Assembly (NCBI GenBank): GCA_015064895.1
Contig: SVRI01000002.1
Coordinates: forward strand, 20,113 to 84,112
From: Oscillospiraceae bacterium
GTDB lineage: Bacteria; Bacillota; Clostridia; Oscillospirales; CAG-382
Length of the DNA: 64,000 nt
Reading direction: 5' to 3'
Positions 9,401 to 18,164 of the stretch are shown here, piece by piece. Every line of letters begins with the position of its first letter. The stretch's first letter is position 1. Both the position numbers and the translations under genes were made by a program. Below the pieces are notes generated by a model. The model had not been told where the DNA came from, made no database searches, and was given only the letters and a program-made list of their open reading frames with translations.

Positions 9401-9827
9401 CGTTGCTTTTGCCGACCACTATCTTTACACTCTTAACGACAAGACGATTCTCGACAAAAACGGCAAGCATACCGAAAACAACCTCATCAATCATACTCCT
9501 TTTCTTATCTGGAGCAAAGACTTATCCAGAAAGCACATCCAGAAAGTAAATTCACAGCTCGACATTCTTCCCACGGTAATGAATCTCATGGGTATCAGTT
9601 ATTCCGAAACCGATTATATCGGAAGAGATATTTTTGACAAGGACTACAAAGGATATGTTTTCTTCAGCGATTATTCATGGTATGATGGCGTAAACTATGT
9701 TGAATACGGTGAAGTAACCAACAACGAATATGCAGACCCTGAATACATTGCAAAGAATAATGAGCTGATAAACAATCTTATCAGACGAAACGATCTTACA
9801 CTAAAGCATAATTTCTTTAAAAAATAG
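6408..9827 (+). CDS. Fusion of a GT2 glycosyltransferase with an LTA-synthase-type phosphoglycerol transferase
   Basis: A single 1139-residue frame joins two enzymes that are usually separate. Residues about 1-510 form a membrane-bound GT2 with an N-terminal helix, an AARNEE nucleotide-binding start, FDAD with D156/D158, and the QRLRW motif at 282-286, followed by more membrane helices. From about residue 530 there are four or five helices and then an extracellular alkaline-phosphatase-fold domain of LtaS type. There the metal ligand E is near 782 (QLEG), the likely nucleophile is T820 (GGSTFNSEL), and DH is at 1003-1004 (FADHYL). Start is TTG with GGAGG seven bases before. An in-frame ATG at 7950 (codon 515) with an AGAGG-like site could allow separate translation of the second half. 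Together they could build and decorate a surface glycan or lipid-linked polymer. Confidence 0.85.
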   Translation: MSESIINAIKSAIINIGHIYPAAWSIRNFVFSFIGLLTAYITIYLIIGFFTTRKFKKTENKHKYAICIAARNEESVIGNLIESIKNQDYPSELLTIFVVADNCTDATAKIARECGAVCYERFDDIHKTKGFALQHLFKQIDKDYGTESFEGYFIFDADNLLNSDYITRMNEAFDSGEKIITSYRNTKNFNENWLASTYAIHWLRSVRMWHRARSFLRLATNIQGTGFLFANELVRNGWNYTSLTEDRAFTADAVAHGYAISFCYDAVFYDEQPTKLKVALRQRLRWSKGHLMAFSETGPYLLKNIIVGPRYKEDAKDGLINPKVRYHCKSKPDTLKGRLIEQIRFRWASFDTFAQLFPKVVVKLFVWLAVSVILHSFVSYAIGIRGVGLFRVNNAFADILIAIFGDKIIYARPGTQAMLISVLLTLFWNVIRRINSHIKAMAMPIYIFIVEHKRIVKIPFYKKVLFTLTWPTLDAIGRWTTYLALFMKVEWKPIPHTSTVTINQIEKAKKEVTEMSNHKLKLPSGINKRLILRIIILIVPFLLMDIFVRILTSDINYSLPATIAPNILFTIMWIALFIGISLCLKGVLGRIFYGLCFTLFFLLFMTHSVYYSYTGFIFNFTLLESANEGKAYIWDVVKNSNLLTYFKCAIVFIIGVITTIKFPTSKNFKWKQLIIIIVSFVLLHLGTPMLLGKANKSLEWDTWRNPRNVYENFNDSNKNIKICGLYEYSARDFYMTFLKSKDEKNPEETEFLKNEYADKTQHKKNELTGRFKGKNVIFLQLEGIDSWLFNEVDMPNLYGMMDHSFVFDNHYSYYTGGGSTFNSELAVTTSFITPISYTQNAYSFNKNSFPASLPNKLKKQGYRVNAFHMNSGEYYMRELNYKNWGYDNYYSLMDDGNYKDISYQLDRELILNDFFYNKMFEQEEPFMNYIISYTPHTPFSLDSRMGKLLAKKFYGEGAEIPSMTEEETARFFATETDYMIGLLLEALEENDLLEDTIIVAFADHYLYTLNDKTILDKNGKHTENNLINHTPFLIWSKDLSRKHIQKVNSQLDILPTVMNLMGISYSETDYIGRDIFDKDYKGYVFFSDYSWYDGVNYVEYGEVTNNEYADPEYIAKNNELINNLIRRNDLTLKHNFFKK

Positions 9828-9832
9828 CAAAA

Positions 9833-9865
9833 AAAGAGGCAGTCACAGTTGTGGCTGCTTTTTTA
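9833..9865 (+). terminator. Rho-independent terminator
   Basis: An 8-bp stem (GCAGTCAC with GTGGCTGC, one G-U) with loop AGTT is flanked by A and T runs, directly after the fusion gene. Confidence 0.9.
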
Positions 9866-9868
9866 TTA

Positions 9869-9897
9869 TTGACTTATGTGGTAAATTAATATATAAT
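9869..9897 (+). promoter_or_regulatory. Sigma-A type promoter for the 1061-residue protein
   Basis: TTGACT (9869-9874) and TATAAT (9892-9897) have a 17-base spacer. The -35 box begins right behind the T run of the previous terminator. Confidence 0.85.
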
Positions 9898-9931
9898 TCA
9901 TTTGAAGATATTTGCTTCAAGGAGGTAGATT

Positions 9932-12900
9932 ATGAAGAATCTTATTACTTGCCGGTTTACATCGTCAAACGGCATTGTAAAACAGGAAAATGACAAGCAG
10001 AGTTTTATCGTAAAAAGAGCTCCCATAGGTGAAAAATTCCTTATGGACAACCCTCTGTACACTTTTACGGCAGAAGGTCCTGTCAGTCTTGAGGAATATG
10101 TTGTAATCGAGTACGATTGCTTTGGCATAAAGCGTACACCCAATGCCTATAAGGGTCCTTTTATGTCACTCAAAAAGGGTGAAGAAAACATCCCGCTTTT
10201 CCTTTTTGACGACATGCTTTGCGACAAAAAGAGCCATACAATTATTGTAAAAGCTCCCGAAGGAAATTTTGATTCAATGGTAATGAGCTTCCGCATTGAC
10301 AAGCTCCCCGAAGCTTATTTCAACATCACAAAGCTCTATACCTGCAAAAAGTGTGAGCTTCCGGTTTGCTGTGAAAAGGGTGTCTCTGCAAATGCAAAGC
10401 CCTTTACTCCCATTGATATTTCCGACAAGTTCGACATGGAATACGACTTTTCGGAATTTGACAGTCTCAACGATGCAGGACGCTATTTTGACAAAGAGAA
10501 TATCTCGCTTTACGGTGTTCCCTTCAATGTAAAGGTAGACGGCAAAAATCTTATTTCAGCACCGCCTGTTCCCGCCGAAAACGAAGACATAATCGAAAAC
10601 TTCGGCAAAAAGTGCAAGAGAAGAATCTGCCGTGCTGTCAGCCGTGACGGTGAAACTGTTATCAATATAAACAAAAAGGCAAGTGAAATCTACTTTATTC
10701 TCTCTCTTTCGGGCAAGCGCCACATCCGTCTTCTTTACGGTTCAGACCCCACGATTTTAGGTCAGGCAAATGTCGATCTGAGCATTCCGTTTACAGTTGA
10801 AGACGTTGAATATTTCATGGCTGAAGTTGTCTACAAGGACGGAAGACGCGACACTCATCTCCCCCTCAATCTTGCTACGGGCAGACACGGCATTCAGGGT
10901 GACGTAAGCGTTTACGCAGTTCCCTGTGACGGCGAAGTTGAAAGCCTTATTATTCACAACAGAAATCTCGACACAGACGTAAATCTTGCAGCAGTTACCG
11001 TAAATGAGACAGACGAAAGACTATATCCCGACATGCTCATCCCCGAAAAGGATGAAGTAATTGCAAGGGTAATTCCTGCCGACAAGGGCTTTGGTCTTGA
11101 CGGCAAGGTTCTCACAATCAGAAACTGTGGCATTTCAATGGTTATCGACCTTTCTAAGGGTCTTAACCTTATTGACATGAAGAACGCATACACACCCGAC
11201 ATGAAGGTAAACAAGGGTGCGATTCTCAAGACAAGAGCACAGAACGGCGAAATAAACGAGGAATTTGAATTCCAGAACATTCAGTACTTTGACAACTACG
11301 CAAAGATTACATACAAATACGAAGGTGCAATTTTTGACATAACAGCCGACATTTCGGAAAAAGACAGCATAAAGTGGATGCTTGAAGTTGTCAACATGGC
11401 AGATACCGAATTCAAAAAGGGCATCATGTTCCCTTGCATTCCCACTGTAGACTTTGGCGGATTTTCCGACAACTGGTACTACCTTCCCAAATATCAGAAC
11501 CTCAACAGCAACGAAACAATGTTTATGTATGAGGAATCAGCCCCCTCTTTCCCCTTGCAGTTTATGGACATCTATTCTCCAAAGATGCAGGGCGGTCTGT
11601 GTATATCTACTCAGGAAAGAGAGCTTATTACCCGTAAGTACGCCCTTACAAAAGACGAAAGCGGTCTTGAATTATACGTAGAATATCCTTACATGTACGG
11701 TGACATTGAGTCCCGCGGAACATTTATCGCATCCCCTGCTCTTATCACAGCACACAAGGGCGACTGGAGAGAATCCTTTAAGATTTACAAGACCTGGCTT
11801 GAATCCTGGTACACCCCCTACAAGTGTCAGGACAAGCAGTGGTACAGAGAATGCTTCTGGCTGCTTGCAGAAATCACCGACTTCTTTGAAACAGAAGACA
11901 TGTGTGCTTGGCCCTGTTGGTACAACCCCGATACCAAGCAGTTCAACTTCAGAAAGATTCTTGAAGAACAGAAAGGCATTACAGGTGTATATCCCGACAT
12001 TCTTCATATGTGGTCATGGTGCTGTACCTGGCGTAACGGCAGATACGGTCAGCGTTGGGGCAACTACGACAAGGAAGACTATGCAAACTACGGCGGTCTT
12101 GAGCCTTTCAGAAACGCACTTCACGACATCCGTGACAATATGGGTGTTCAGATTTCGCTCTACATGCACCCCACACTTCTTTCCAACACCTACGAAAAAT
12201 TCAATCTTTTCAAGGACACAAGTATGGTTAAGAGCGAATGGGGCGGTCACATCGGTATTGCAGGCGACTCCTTCAGAATGTGTCATGCAGAAGAAAGCTT
12301 CAGAGAAGCTTCCCTCTCAATGTATCCGAGGCTCTACAAGGAAGTGGGTATTCCGCTTATCTACGTTGACGAATTTTCCCTCAGAATCGGCAACAGATGT
12401 TATGCAGACAATCACGGACATCACATTCCTTCAAATCTTCTCAAGACCGACAGAGAATACATCTCACGTCTTAAAGACATCATGCCCGAGGAAGTTGTTC
12501 TCTACGGCGAATATGCTGCGGCAGACGTAAATGCAAGATACATCGACTGCAACATCTCATACTACATCCTCGACTCTATCGTTGACATGATTGAAACAAC
12601 AAAGAGAGCGAATGACGGTGATGACAGGTTATCTCGTGTATTCATGCACGCATACCGTTTTGCATTCCCCAAGATTGTACAGCTCATTCTTCCCATGGCA
12701 ATGAGAAACATCTCATGGCACCCGCAGAAGTTCTTATTCTTCAATGCAGAAGCAATCTACGACTCATTCTGGGACTGCGAAGAATCGAGAGGTCAGGACT
12801 TTACTGTTCATGCGTATAAGCTCAAGAAGAAGTATCAGGACTGCTTCACATCCGACTATCCCGAAATGATGGTTGAGACAGAATCACCTGCCATCTGTAT

Positions 12901-13117
12901 GAACAAGTTCCCCTCAAAGGACAGAATTGTTTACACTATCTACAACAGAGCTTACTCAACATTCAGAGGTAAAGCTCTCAAAGTTCCATACACGGAAGGT
13001 GCAACCTACTACGACGCATGGAATGAAAAGCCACTCGAATACAAGGTAGTTGACGGTTTTGCTGAAATTTATCTTGAAATCGGTGCTCAGGAAATGGGTT
13101 GTATTGTTATTGAGTAA
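9932..13117 (+). CDS. Large cytoplasmic TIM-barrel protein, putative carbohydrate-active enzyme (DUF6259-like)
   Basis: The product has 1061 residues and no signal peptide or membrane segment. The first 550 or so residues are beta-rich. A region rich in W, Y and C (for example YPDILHMWSWCCTW) then leads to a barrel-like part with MGVQISLYMHPTLLSN, SFRMCHAEESFREASLSMY, VGIPLIYVDEFSLRIG and VVLYGEYAAADVN. The C-terminus is a small beta domain typical of glycoside hydrolase barrels (IVYTIYNRAYSTFRG). The acidic residues in IYVDEF and LYGEY are candidates for catalysis by position in predicted strands. I recall this architecture from DUF6259 proteins, but no activity is established to my knowledge. 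RBS AAGGAGG stands close before the ATG, and the gene is monocistronic. Confidence 0.75.
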   Translation: MKNLITCRFTSSNGIVKQENDKQSFIVKRAPIGEKFLMDNPLYTFTAEGPVSLEEYVVIEYDCFGIKRTPNAYKGPFMSLKKGEENIPLFLFDDMLCDKKSHTIIVKAPEGNFDSMVMSFRIDKLPEAYFNITKLYTCKKCELPVCCEKGVSANAKPFTPIDISDKFDMEYDFSEFDSLNDAGRYFDKENISLYGVPFNVKVDGKNLISAPPVPAENEDIIENFGKKCKRRICRAVSRDGETVININKKASEIYFILSLSGKRHIRLLYGSDPTILGQANVDLSIPFTVEDVEYFMAEVVYKDGRRDTHLPLNLATGRHGIQGDVSVYAVPCDGEVESLIIHNRNLDTDVNLAAVTVNETDERLYPDMLIPEKDEVIARVIPADKGFGLDGKVLTIRNCGISMVIDLSKGLNLIDMKNAYTPDMKVNKGAILKTRAQNGEINEEFEFQNIQYFDNYAKITYKYEGAIFDITADISEKDSIKWMLEVVNMADTEFKKGIMFPCIPTVDFGGFSDNWYYLPKYQNLNSNETMFMYEESAPSFPLQFMDIYSPKMQGGLCISTQERELITRKYALTKDESGLELYVEYPYMYGDIESRGTFIASPALITAHKGDWRESFKIYKTWLESWYTPYKCQDKQWYRECFWLLAEITDFFETEDMCAWPCWYNPDTKQFNFRKILEEQKGITGVYPDILHMWSWCCTWRNGRYGQRWGNYDKEDYANYGGLEPFRNALHDIRDNMGVQISLYMHPTLLSNTYEKFNLFKDTSMVKSEWGGHIGIAGDSFRMCHAEESFREASLSMYPRLYKEVGIPLIYVDEFSLRIGNRCYADNHGHHIPSNLLKTDREYISRLKDIMPEEVVLYGEYAAADVNARYIDCNISYYILDSIVDMIETTKRANDGDDRLSRVFMHAYRFAFPKIVQLILPMAMRNISWHPQKFLFFNAEAIYDSFWDCEESRGQDFTVHAYKLKKKYQDCFTSDYPEMMVETESPAICMNKFPSKDRIVYTIYNRAYSTFRGKALKVPYTEGATYYDAWNEKPLEYKVVDGFAEIYLEIGAQEMGCIVIE

Positions 13118-13118
13118 C

Positions 13119-13149
13119 TTACTTTCTCTTTAATAAAAAGAGAAAGTAA
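13119..13149. repeat. Dispersed 13-bp palindrome, copy 1
   Basis: TTACTTTCTCTTT pairs perfectly with AAAGAGAAAGTAA around a five-base loop. The same arms recur at 62698-62728. It lies just behind the stop codon of the preceding gene but lacks a T run, so it is a poor terminator by itself. Confidence 0.8.
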
Positions 13150-13219
13150 TCAAAGAGAAAAAATTTTAGCACCATTCAATATCAGTGCGAAAACAATTCC
13201 AATTGCTCAATTAAAACTA

Positions 13220-13253
13220 ATCCCCGATGTCAAACGCCGACATCGGGGATTTT
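13220..13253. terminator. Bidirectional terminator between convergent genes
   Basis: ATCCCCGATGTC pairs with GACATCGGGGAT around a seven-base loop, followed by T on the plus strand. It serves the plus-strand gene and probably also the convergent Gfo/Idh gene. Confidence 0.88.
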
Positions 13254-13260
13254 CCTGTAT

Positions 13261-14316
13261 TTAGTTATTATTATCGTCAAAATCCACGCTCTGTCCGAGC
13301 TTTGCCGACTCGAATGCCGCCATCATAACCTTCATTACACGGCGCATCTGAGAATGGGTGACAAGCTGGGGTTCTGTTCCGTCAACAGCCTTTACAAAGT
13401 TTCTGTAATAGTCGTGAACATCGCTCTTTGGCTTTTCTACTTCATATGTTTTTGTAGTAGCATCGGTTCTCGGTGCCATTGTTTTTGTAAGACCTGCCGC
13501 CGTTACAACGGGAACAACATTGCTTTCATGCATGTTTGTACACTTGACAACCTTTGCTTTATCGTTCCAGCCGTTGATAACAGCCGTACCCTCAGTGGCT
13601 CTCATATAGAATCTCGGCATTTCAATAAAATTATATGTGCCGACTTCTACAAGTGCCTTCTGTCCGCCCTCAAACATCATTGTGAGCTTTATTCCGTCAT
13701 CGACTTCAAGATTTGTGATATTATCAAATTCGCAGTATATCTTTTTGAGTTTTCCGTCCATCATCCCGAGAAGCTGGTCAATAAGATGCACACCCCAGTC
13801 AAGCAGCATACCGCCGCCGTGTTCCTTTTTTCCTCTCCAGTCACCGGGAATACCACGAGAACCGTGTACACGGCTTTCAATATTGATAAGTTCGCCTATT
13901 TCTCCGCTTTCCTTAATTTGCTTCATAGCAAGGAAGTCAACGTCAAAGCGTCTGTTCTGATGCACAGAGAAAATCTTGCCGCATCTGTTGGCTGTTTCTA
14001 TCATTTCATCAAGCTCACCGAGGTTCATTGCAACAGGCTTTTCGCAGATTACATTCTTTCCTGCCTCAAGAGCACGGATAACAACGCTTTTATGAGAATC
14101 ATTGGGAATTGCAACGGTTACAATATCAACCTTTTCATCAGCCAAAACTTCTTCAAAGCTGTCATATGCAAAGATTCCATTTTCTCTTGCAACTTCATTT
14201 CTTTCCTCTTTAATATCGTATATACCGACGAGATTTACAACATCACTCTTTTGTGCGTGATTAACGTGCCATGCACCCATTCCGCCGTATCCGACAACAA
14301 CCAGATTCTTTTTCAT
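13261..14316 (-). CDS. Gfo/Idh/MocA family oxidoreductase
   Basis: The 351-residue protein begins with a Rossmann fold (VVGYGGMGAWHVNHA) that would bind NAD(P). The family signature EKPVAMN follows at about residue 95. The C-terminal half is the alpha/beta domain of the family, with GDWRGKKEHGGGMLLDWGVHLID carrying the usual catalytic D-x-x-x-H arrangement. These enzymes oxidise or isomerise sugars, inositols or sugar nucleotides. The neighbouring glycan enzymes suggest a sugar substrate, but its identity is not visible. ATG has AAGGAGG seven bases upstream. It has its own promoter and so is not strictly part of the neighbouring operon. Confidence 0.92.
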   Translation of the reverse strand: MKKNLVVVGYGGMGAWHVNHAQKSDVVNLVGIYDIKEERNEVARENGIFAYDSFEEVLADEKVDIVTVAIPNDSHKSVVIRALEAGKNVICEKPVAMNLGELDEMIETANRCGKIFSVHQNRRFDVDFLAMKQIKESGEIGELINIESRVHGSRGIPGDWRGKKEHGGGMLLDWGVHLIDQLLGMMDGKLKKIYCEFDNITNLEVDDGIKLTMMFEGGQKALVEVGTYNFIEMPRFYMRATEGTAVINGWNDKAKVVKCTNMHESNVVPVVTAAGLTKTMAPRTDATTKTYEVEKPKSDVHDYYRNFVKAVDGTEPQLVTHSQMRRVMKVMMAAFESAKLGQSVDFDDNNN

Positions 14317-14360
14317 AAGAAGTCCTCCTTACGCAAATCCTTTCTTTGGTTTGCACATAG

Positions 14361-14389
14361 AATATATCATCACAAAAGCTTAAAGTCAA
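14361..14389 (-). promoter_or_regulatory. Sigma-A type promoter for the Gfo/Idh/MocA gene
   Basis: Minus-strand TTGACT (14384-14389) and TATATT (14361-14366) are 17 bases apart. The rest of the region up to 14530 is AT-rich without further recognisable features. Confidence 0.8.
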
Positions 14390-14532
14390 GAAACAATGTT
14401 GCTCTTTTTTCACAATTTCTTGCTGTTCTTTCTCTTAAATTATATGTTTCTTATTCGGATTGTCAACAGCATTTTTTAAGGCTACAAAAAATCATTAAAG
14501 CATATAAAACATTAACATTTTATACTCAAAAA

Positions 14533-14552
14533 CCCCGACCTTTCGGTCGGGG
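14533..14552 (-). terminator. Terminator of the three-gene carbohydrate operon
   Basis: CCCCGACC pairs with GGTCGGGG around a four-base loop. A T run follows on the minus strand. Confidence 0.9.
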
Positions 14553-14560
14553 TCGTCATT

Positions 14561-16405
14561 TTATTTATTTGTGATTTTTATTATACATCCGTCAAAGGCT
14601 TTCACCTTATCTTTGTTTCCGTAAAGTACATTTTCAACGGTATAGCCATCTTTAAATGAAAGTTCAAGGTCTTTATCCGTATCGGTATGATTGAGAACCA
14701 CCACATATGCTCCGTCATCTGTTTCGTGATATGTGGAAACAAGGTCATTATCGGAAATCTCATAAGGGTATTCTGCGATATAGTCGGCAAAGAGAGTTTT
14801 ATAAACAATTTCAAATCCGCCATCAAACGCATTATGTCTGTCAACAAGGTTATCTTCAAGCGGTGCATTTACAAAGAACACCCTGCCTTTACCGTAGTTA
14901 TTAACTGTAATTAAGGGGTTGTTTTCATTATCGCTAAAGAGCACCTTTGCACCTATAGGCTTGAAGGTTATATTTCTCATTCTGAAAAGTGTTATATCTT
15001 TACCGCCTATATTAGCAGTAACATTTTTAGCATACTCGGATGAATCAACTACTCTCAGTCCCGAGAAACTTTCAAACTCGGATATTACTGCGTTATTTGC
15101 CGAGATATACAAGTCTGCACCGTTATATACCCTTTCTTTAAGCTCATTGAATCTTTCAACCGGCATCATTCTGATACCGTTGATTGAAGGAAGCATATAC
15201 AGCCTTGAATCAGGCAAAGTTTTTTCTCCGTCCTCAAACACGCAATTAAGACCTGCTTTCTTCATAAGGCAAAAGGTCATATAACCGACACCCCAGTTTC
15301 TCTGGTCACGTGTCATAACACAGACAGCATCCACTCTCGCCTTGGGAAGCTCAAGAGCACTTTCATCAAGGAAGTCCGCAAACTTTTTCATTTCCTTGAG
15401 GACGGGTTTCGGGTTATGATTGACATCAAGCATACCAAGCTCCAGTTCAACAAACTGGTCATTATAGGGAAATGTTTTAAGATTTGTCTGGTCGTTTGCA
15501 CACCACCACATTGCACCATCCTGTCCGTTTGCAAAGAGTGAAAGCATATTGATTCTCATAAAGTCTGCAGCCTTTTCATTACTGCAAATCATGGGTCCCA
15601 TCGTGCCTATTTCTTCGGCAAGGCAGGGCTTCTTGGAAATCTCGGAATAATACTTTGACTGCGCGGTGGGATGAAGGGTTGTTCTGAAGGAAAGGGTTTC
15701 ATCTATCCTTGTATGCTCGCACCAATACGGATAGGGGTGTGTTGTAAGAATATCGGTAAACATACCCTGATGAGAAATGGTCCATTCGTTATTAAGTCCG
15801 AGACCGTGCATTCCCGAAACGACGGGTCTTGTATTATCCGCCGCCTTTATTGCGTTTGATACCATGGCTGTCCAGCTTGCCGCCTCAAACACCGAAGTTA
15901 CCGGTGCCATACAGTTACATTCATTACCGAGATCCCAGGCATATATGCAGTTTCTGTCCTTGAATCTTTGGACAAATCCCTTAATAAACAGCTGTTCAAA
16001 GTAGAGGGCAACGGGATGTGTTATAAGGTTCTTTTCATAAAGTGCCGCCGGCACAAACAAGGCACCGCTCATCCAGCCTGTGAGAAGTCCCACAATGAGT
16101 TTAATATCATACTTATCACAGATATCGAGAAAAGTCGAGAAACGTGAAAGCATTTCTTCATCGAGATAGTATTCGTTTTCCGGTTCTTGTCCGTTCTTTA
16201 CGGAATAGCCGATTACTCTTCCCTGTCCTGCAATAACAGGTGTTACGGGCTGAAAATCACGCCAGTTGGGAAATACTCTTAAGTACTTTGCTCCGTGTTC
16301 AGAGAGAATCTTTATATCATTTTCAATTGCTTCTGCATCAAAGTTCTGCCACATTTCCGTTCCTGCATTTGATGCCCAGTAATTACAACCAAGTTTAAAT
16401 TTCAT
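14561..16405 (-). CDS. GH5-like glycoside hydrolase (cellulase/mannanase clan)
   Basis: The protein has 614 residues. An N-terminal TIM barrel of clan GH-A type is clear: LGCNYW at the start, AKYLRVFPNWRDF in the second strand, WDLGNECN with the probable acid/base E162, TTHPYPYW later, and CLAEEIGTMG with the probable nucleophile E265. After the barrel come a GATase-like alpha/beta region (about 380-500) and a short C-terminal beta domain. That is the three-domain plan of several beta-galactosidase and mannanase relatives. There is no signal peptide, so it would act inside the cell on imported oligosaccharides. RBS AAGGAG is 8 bases from the ATG. It is the last gene of an operon with 17-base gaps to its neighbours. 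Confidence 0.85.
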   Translation of the reverse strand: MKFKLGCNYWASNAGTEMWQNFDAEAIENDIKILSEHGAKYLRVFPNWRDFQPVTPVIAGQGRVIGYSVKNGQEPENEYYLDEEMLSRFSTFLDICDKYDIKLIVGLLTGWMSGALFVPAALYEKNLITHPVALYFEQLFIKGFVQRFKDRNCIYAWDLGNECNCMAPVTSVFEAASWTAMVSNAIKAADNTRPVVSGMHGLGLNNEWTISHQGMFTDILTTHPYPYWCEHTRIDETLSFRTTLHPTAQSKYYSEISKKPCLAEEIGTMGPMICSNEKAADFMRINMLSLFANGQDGAMWWCANDQTNLKTFPYNDQFVELELGMLDVNHNPKPVLKEMKKFADFLDESALELPKARVDAVCVMTRDQRNWGVGYMTFCLMKKAGLNCVFEDGEKTLPDSRLYMLPSINGIRMMPVERFNELKERVYNGADLYISANNAVISEFESFSGLRVVDSSEYAKNVTANIGGKDITLFRMRNITFKPIGAKVLFSDNENNPLITVNNYGKGRVFFVNAPLEDNLVDRHNAFDGGFEIVYKTLFADYIAEYPYEISDNDLVSTYHETDDGAYVVVLNHTDTDKDLELSFKDGYTVENVLYGNKDKVKAFDGCIIKITNK

Positions 16406-16422
16406 GCAATATACTCCTTATC

Positions 16423-18147
16423 CTAAAACTCAAATATAGCAAAGCCGGCAGCAGGAACCGTTACATAATAGTTTTTGTCATCAATTCTTTCGATTTTAAC
16501 ATCATCTGAGCAGAGCTTTATGGCTTTGAGATTTGCGTTGTCCTTAAAGGTTACTTTTACACGTCTGTCGGCGTTTTTATCTATGCTGTCGCCTACGGGT
16601 CTTGCTCTATAGTTACCTTCATTATTGAAGATTGAAAGGTATCTTCCTCCGTCTGCGTTTTTAGAAACAAGCCAGTGAAGTCCGTCAACAGTAACGGGCA
16701 TGATTTCCATGCTTCTTGCCTTGACATCAAGTTCAAGCTTTTCTAAGTTATCGCTTGTGTAAACTCTATATTTTTTACCGTACATCTTTGACACACGGCT
16801 ATCGGGGGACGCATCAATAAGTGTATCGTACTTTGCAAGTACTTCTTCCGAAGCATCTTCGTAAATAATATCAAACAAATCGCCAAAGCGTGAGTTTGTC
16901 ATAACGTGACCTTCATTGCCGTACCTTTCGCCGTAGCTTTCGTACATGAGCTTTAACACATTTTCAACGTATCCGTTAAACGCTTTCTGTTTGTCATCGA
17001 CAGGCATAAGCATATAGTTATCGTTGAACTGATTGATTTTGCGGACTCTGAAGGGATTATGAATCTCAACGCATGAGTACTCCTTAGGAAGCACAATGGC
17101 AAAGGGAATATGTGCTTTTACATTTTTATAATTTCTTGCAAAGTCGATAAATTCCTTCTTGGCAATACCGTATTCCGAAAGTTCAAATGTATTCATATCG
17201 GAATAGGAGCAATTGAGCCCCCACTCCTCGGCAAGGTAATCCGCACCGCTCATGAGAGAATAGTAATAGATTCTCTTCTGAAGAAGTCGGGATGAACCGC
17301 CCGCCTTGCCATGTTCGGTAAAGTTATCGGGATGTAGGTCCTGAGTGAGATACCATTCATTTGAAGGGTCATCATTGAAGCACGGCATGGATGCATCAAA
17401 TTCGGTTGGTGAAGCAATCCATGTTTCATAATATGTACCCCACTTTTTACCTGCCGGCTCTGCAATACCGCGGGTTGTGGCAACGGCAATTCTCATATCG
17501 GCAATCTGCCAGCCGACTTCGGGCATAAAGGTTTTCATTCCAAGCTCGTTCTGCATTCTGTGAAGAAGGAAATAGCTGTCACAGGGAAGCACATATCCGA
17601 GAGTTTCATCCATTCTTCTCTTATAAATTGCCGAAACAAGTTCAAGAAATTCATCTGAGTTTTTGGGAAGGCGGACATTTGCATAATATTCGGGTGTGTC
17701 GTGGGAAAGATTTGCAAGTCTTGTTCCGTCGGGCATTACGGCATGTTCGCTTGCAAGTTCATTTTTGAGAATTTCAAGGTCATAGGGGCCGTCACCGATT
17801 CTTTTGAGTCTCGGAATATCCGACTGGGCAATATTACTTGCACTTTCATGGAGCTGAAAACCTAAAAACCAATCGCCGAGGATGCTTTCGTATTCACGGA
17901 TAAGGTCGTGGTCAAATTTATATTCGTGATATGTAATACCGCCTGTGATTCTGTCAACGTAGAAGGGTATTTTATTCTCCTTAATCATCGAGTGAAGGCG
18001 TGTACCCTTTGCGGCAAATTTATTGAATTTCAGTTCTTCGGGGACAGAAAAAGCGTGCTGGATTTTGAAACCCGAGTCTTCATTCAGAAGGTCATTTTTA
18101 ATCAGACCTTCATAGCATCTTTCATTATATACATGGAAAAATTTCAT
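16423..18147 (-). CDS. Uncharacterised protein, probable TIM-barrel glycan enzyme
   Basis: I do not recognise the family. The 574-residue product lacks a signal peptide. It begins MKFFHVYNERCYEGL and has a central region with patterns common in TIM-barrel hydrolases: LGYVLPCDSYFL, FMPEVGWQIADMR, WGTYYETWIAS, LMSGADYLAEEWGLN. It ends in a beta domain (LHWLVSKNADGGRYLSIFNN) like the C-terminal sandwich of many glycoside hydrolases. The conserved-looking acids in FMPEVGW and YLAEEWG would be the first to test. Its place between a deacetylase-like gene and a GH5-like gene, with 17-base gaps on both sides, points to a joint pathway on one glycan. RBS AGAGGT is about seven bases from the ATG. Confidence 0.7.
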   Translation of the reverse strand: MKFFHVYNERCYEGLIKNDLLNEDSGFKIQHAFSVPEELKFNKFAAKGTRLHSMIKENKIPFYVDRITGGITYHEYKFDHDLIREYESILGDWFLGFQLHESASNIAQSDIPRLKRIGDGPYDLEILKNELASEHAVMPDGTRLANLSHDTPEYYANVRLPKNSDEFLELVSAIYKRRMDETLGYVLPCDSYFLLHRMQNELGMKTFMPEVGWQIADMRIAVATTRGIAEPAGKKWGTYYETWIASPTEFDASMPCFNDDPSNEWYLTQDLHPDNFTEHGKAGGSSRLLQKRIYYYSLMSGADYLAEEWGLNCSYSDMNTFELSEYGIAKKEFIDFARNYKNVKAHIPFAIVLPKEYSCVEIHNPFRVRKINQFNDNYMLMPVDDKQKAFNGYVENVLKLMYESYGERYGNEGHVMTNSRFGDLFDIIYEDASEEVLAKYDTLIDASPDSRVSKMYGKKYRVYTSDNLEKLELDVKARSMEIMPVTVDGLHWLVSKNADGGRYLSIFNNEGNYRARPVGDSIDKNADRRVKVTFKDNANLKAIKLCSDDVKIERIDDKNYYVTVPAAGFAIFEF

Positions 18148-18164
18148 TTATATTTACCTCTTTA

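Noticed and set aside
13354..14574. 406-residue plus-strand frame opposite the Gfo/Idh/MocA gene
   Set aside because: No ribosome binding site and no family features; the opposite strand carries a complete known enzyme.
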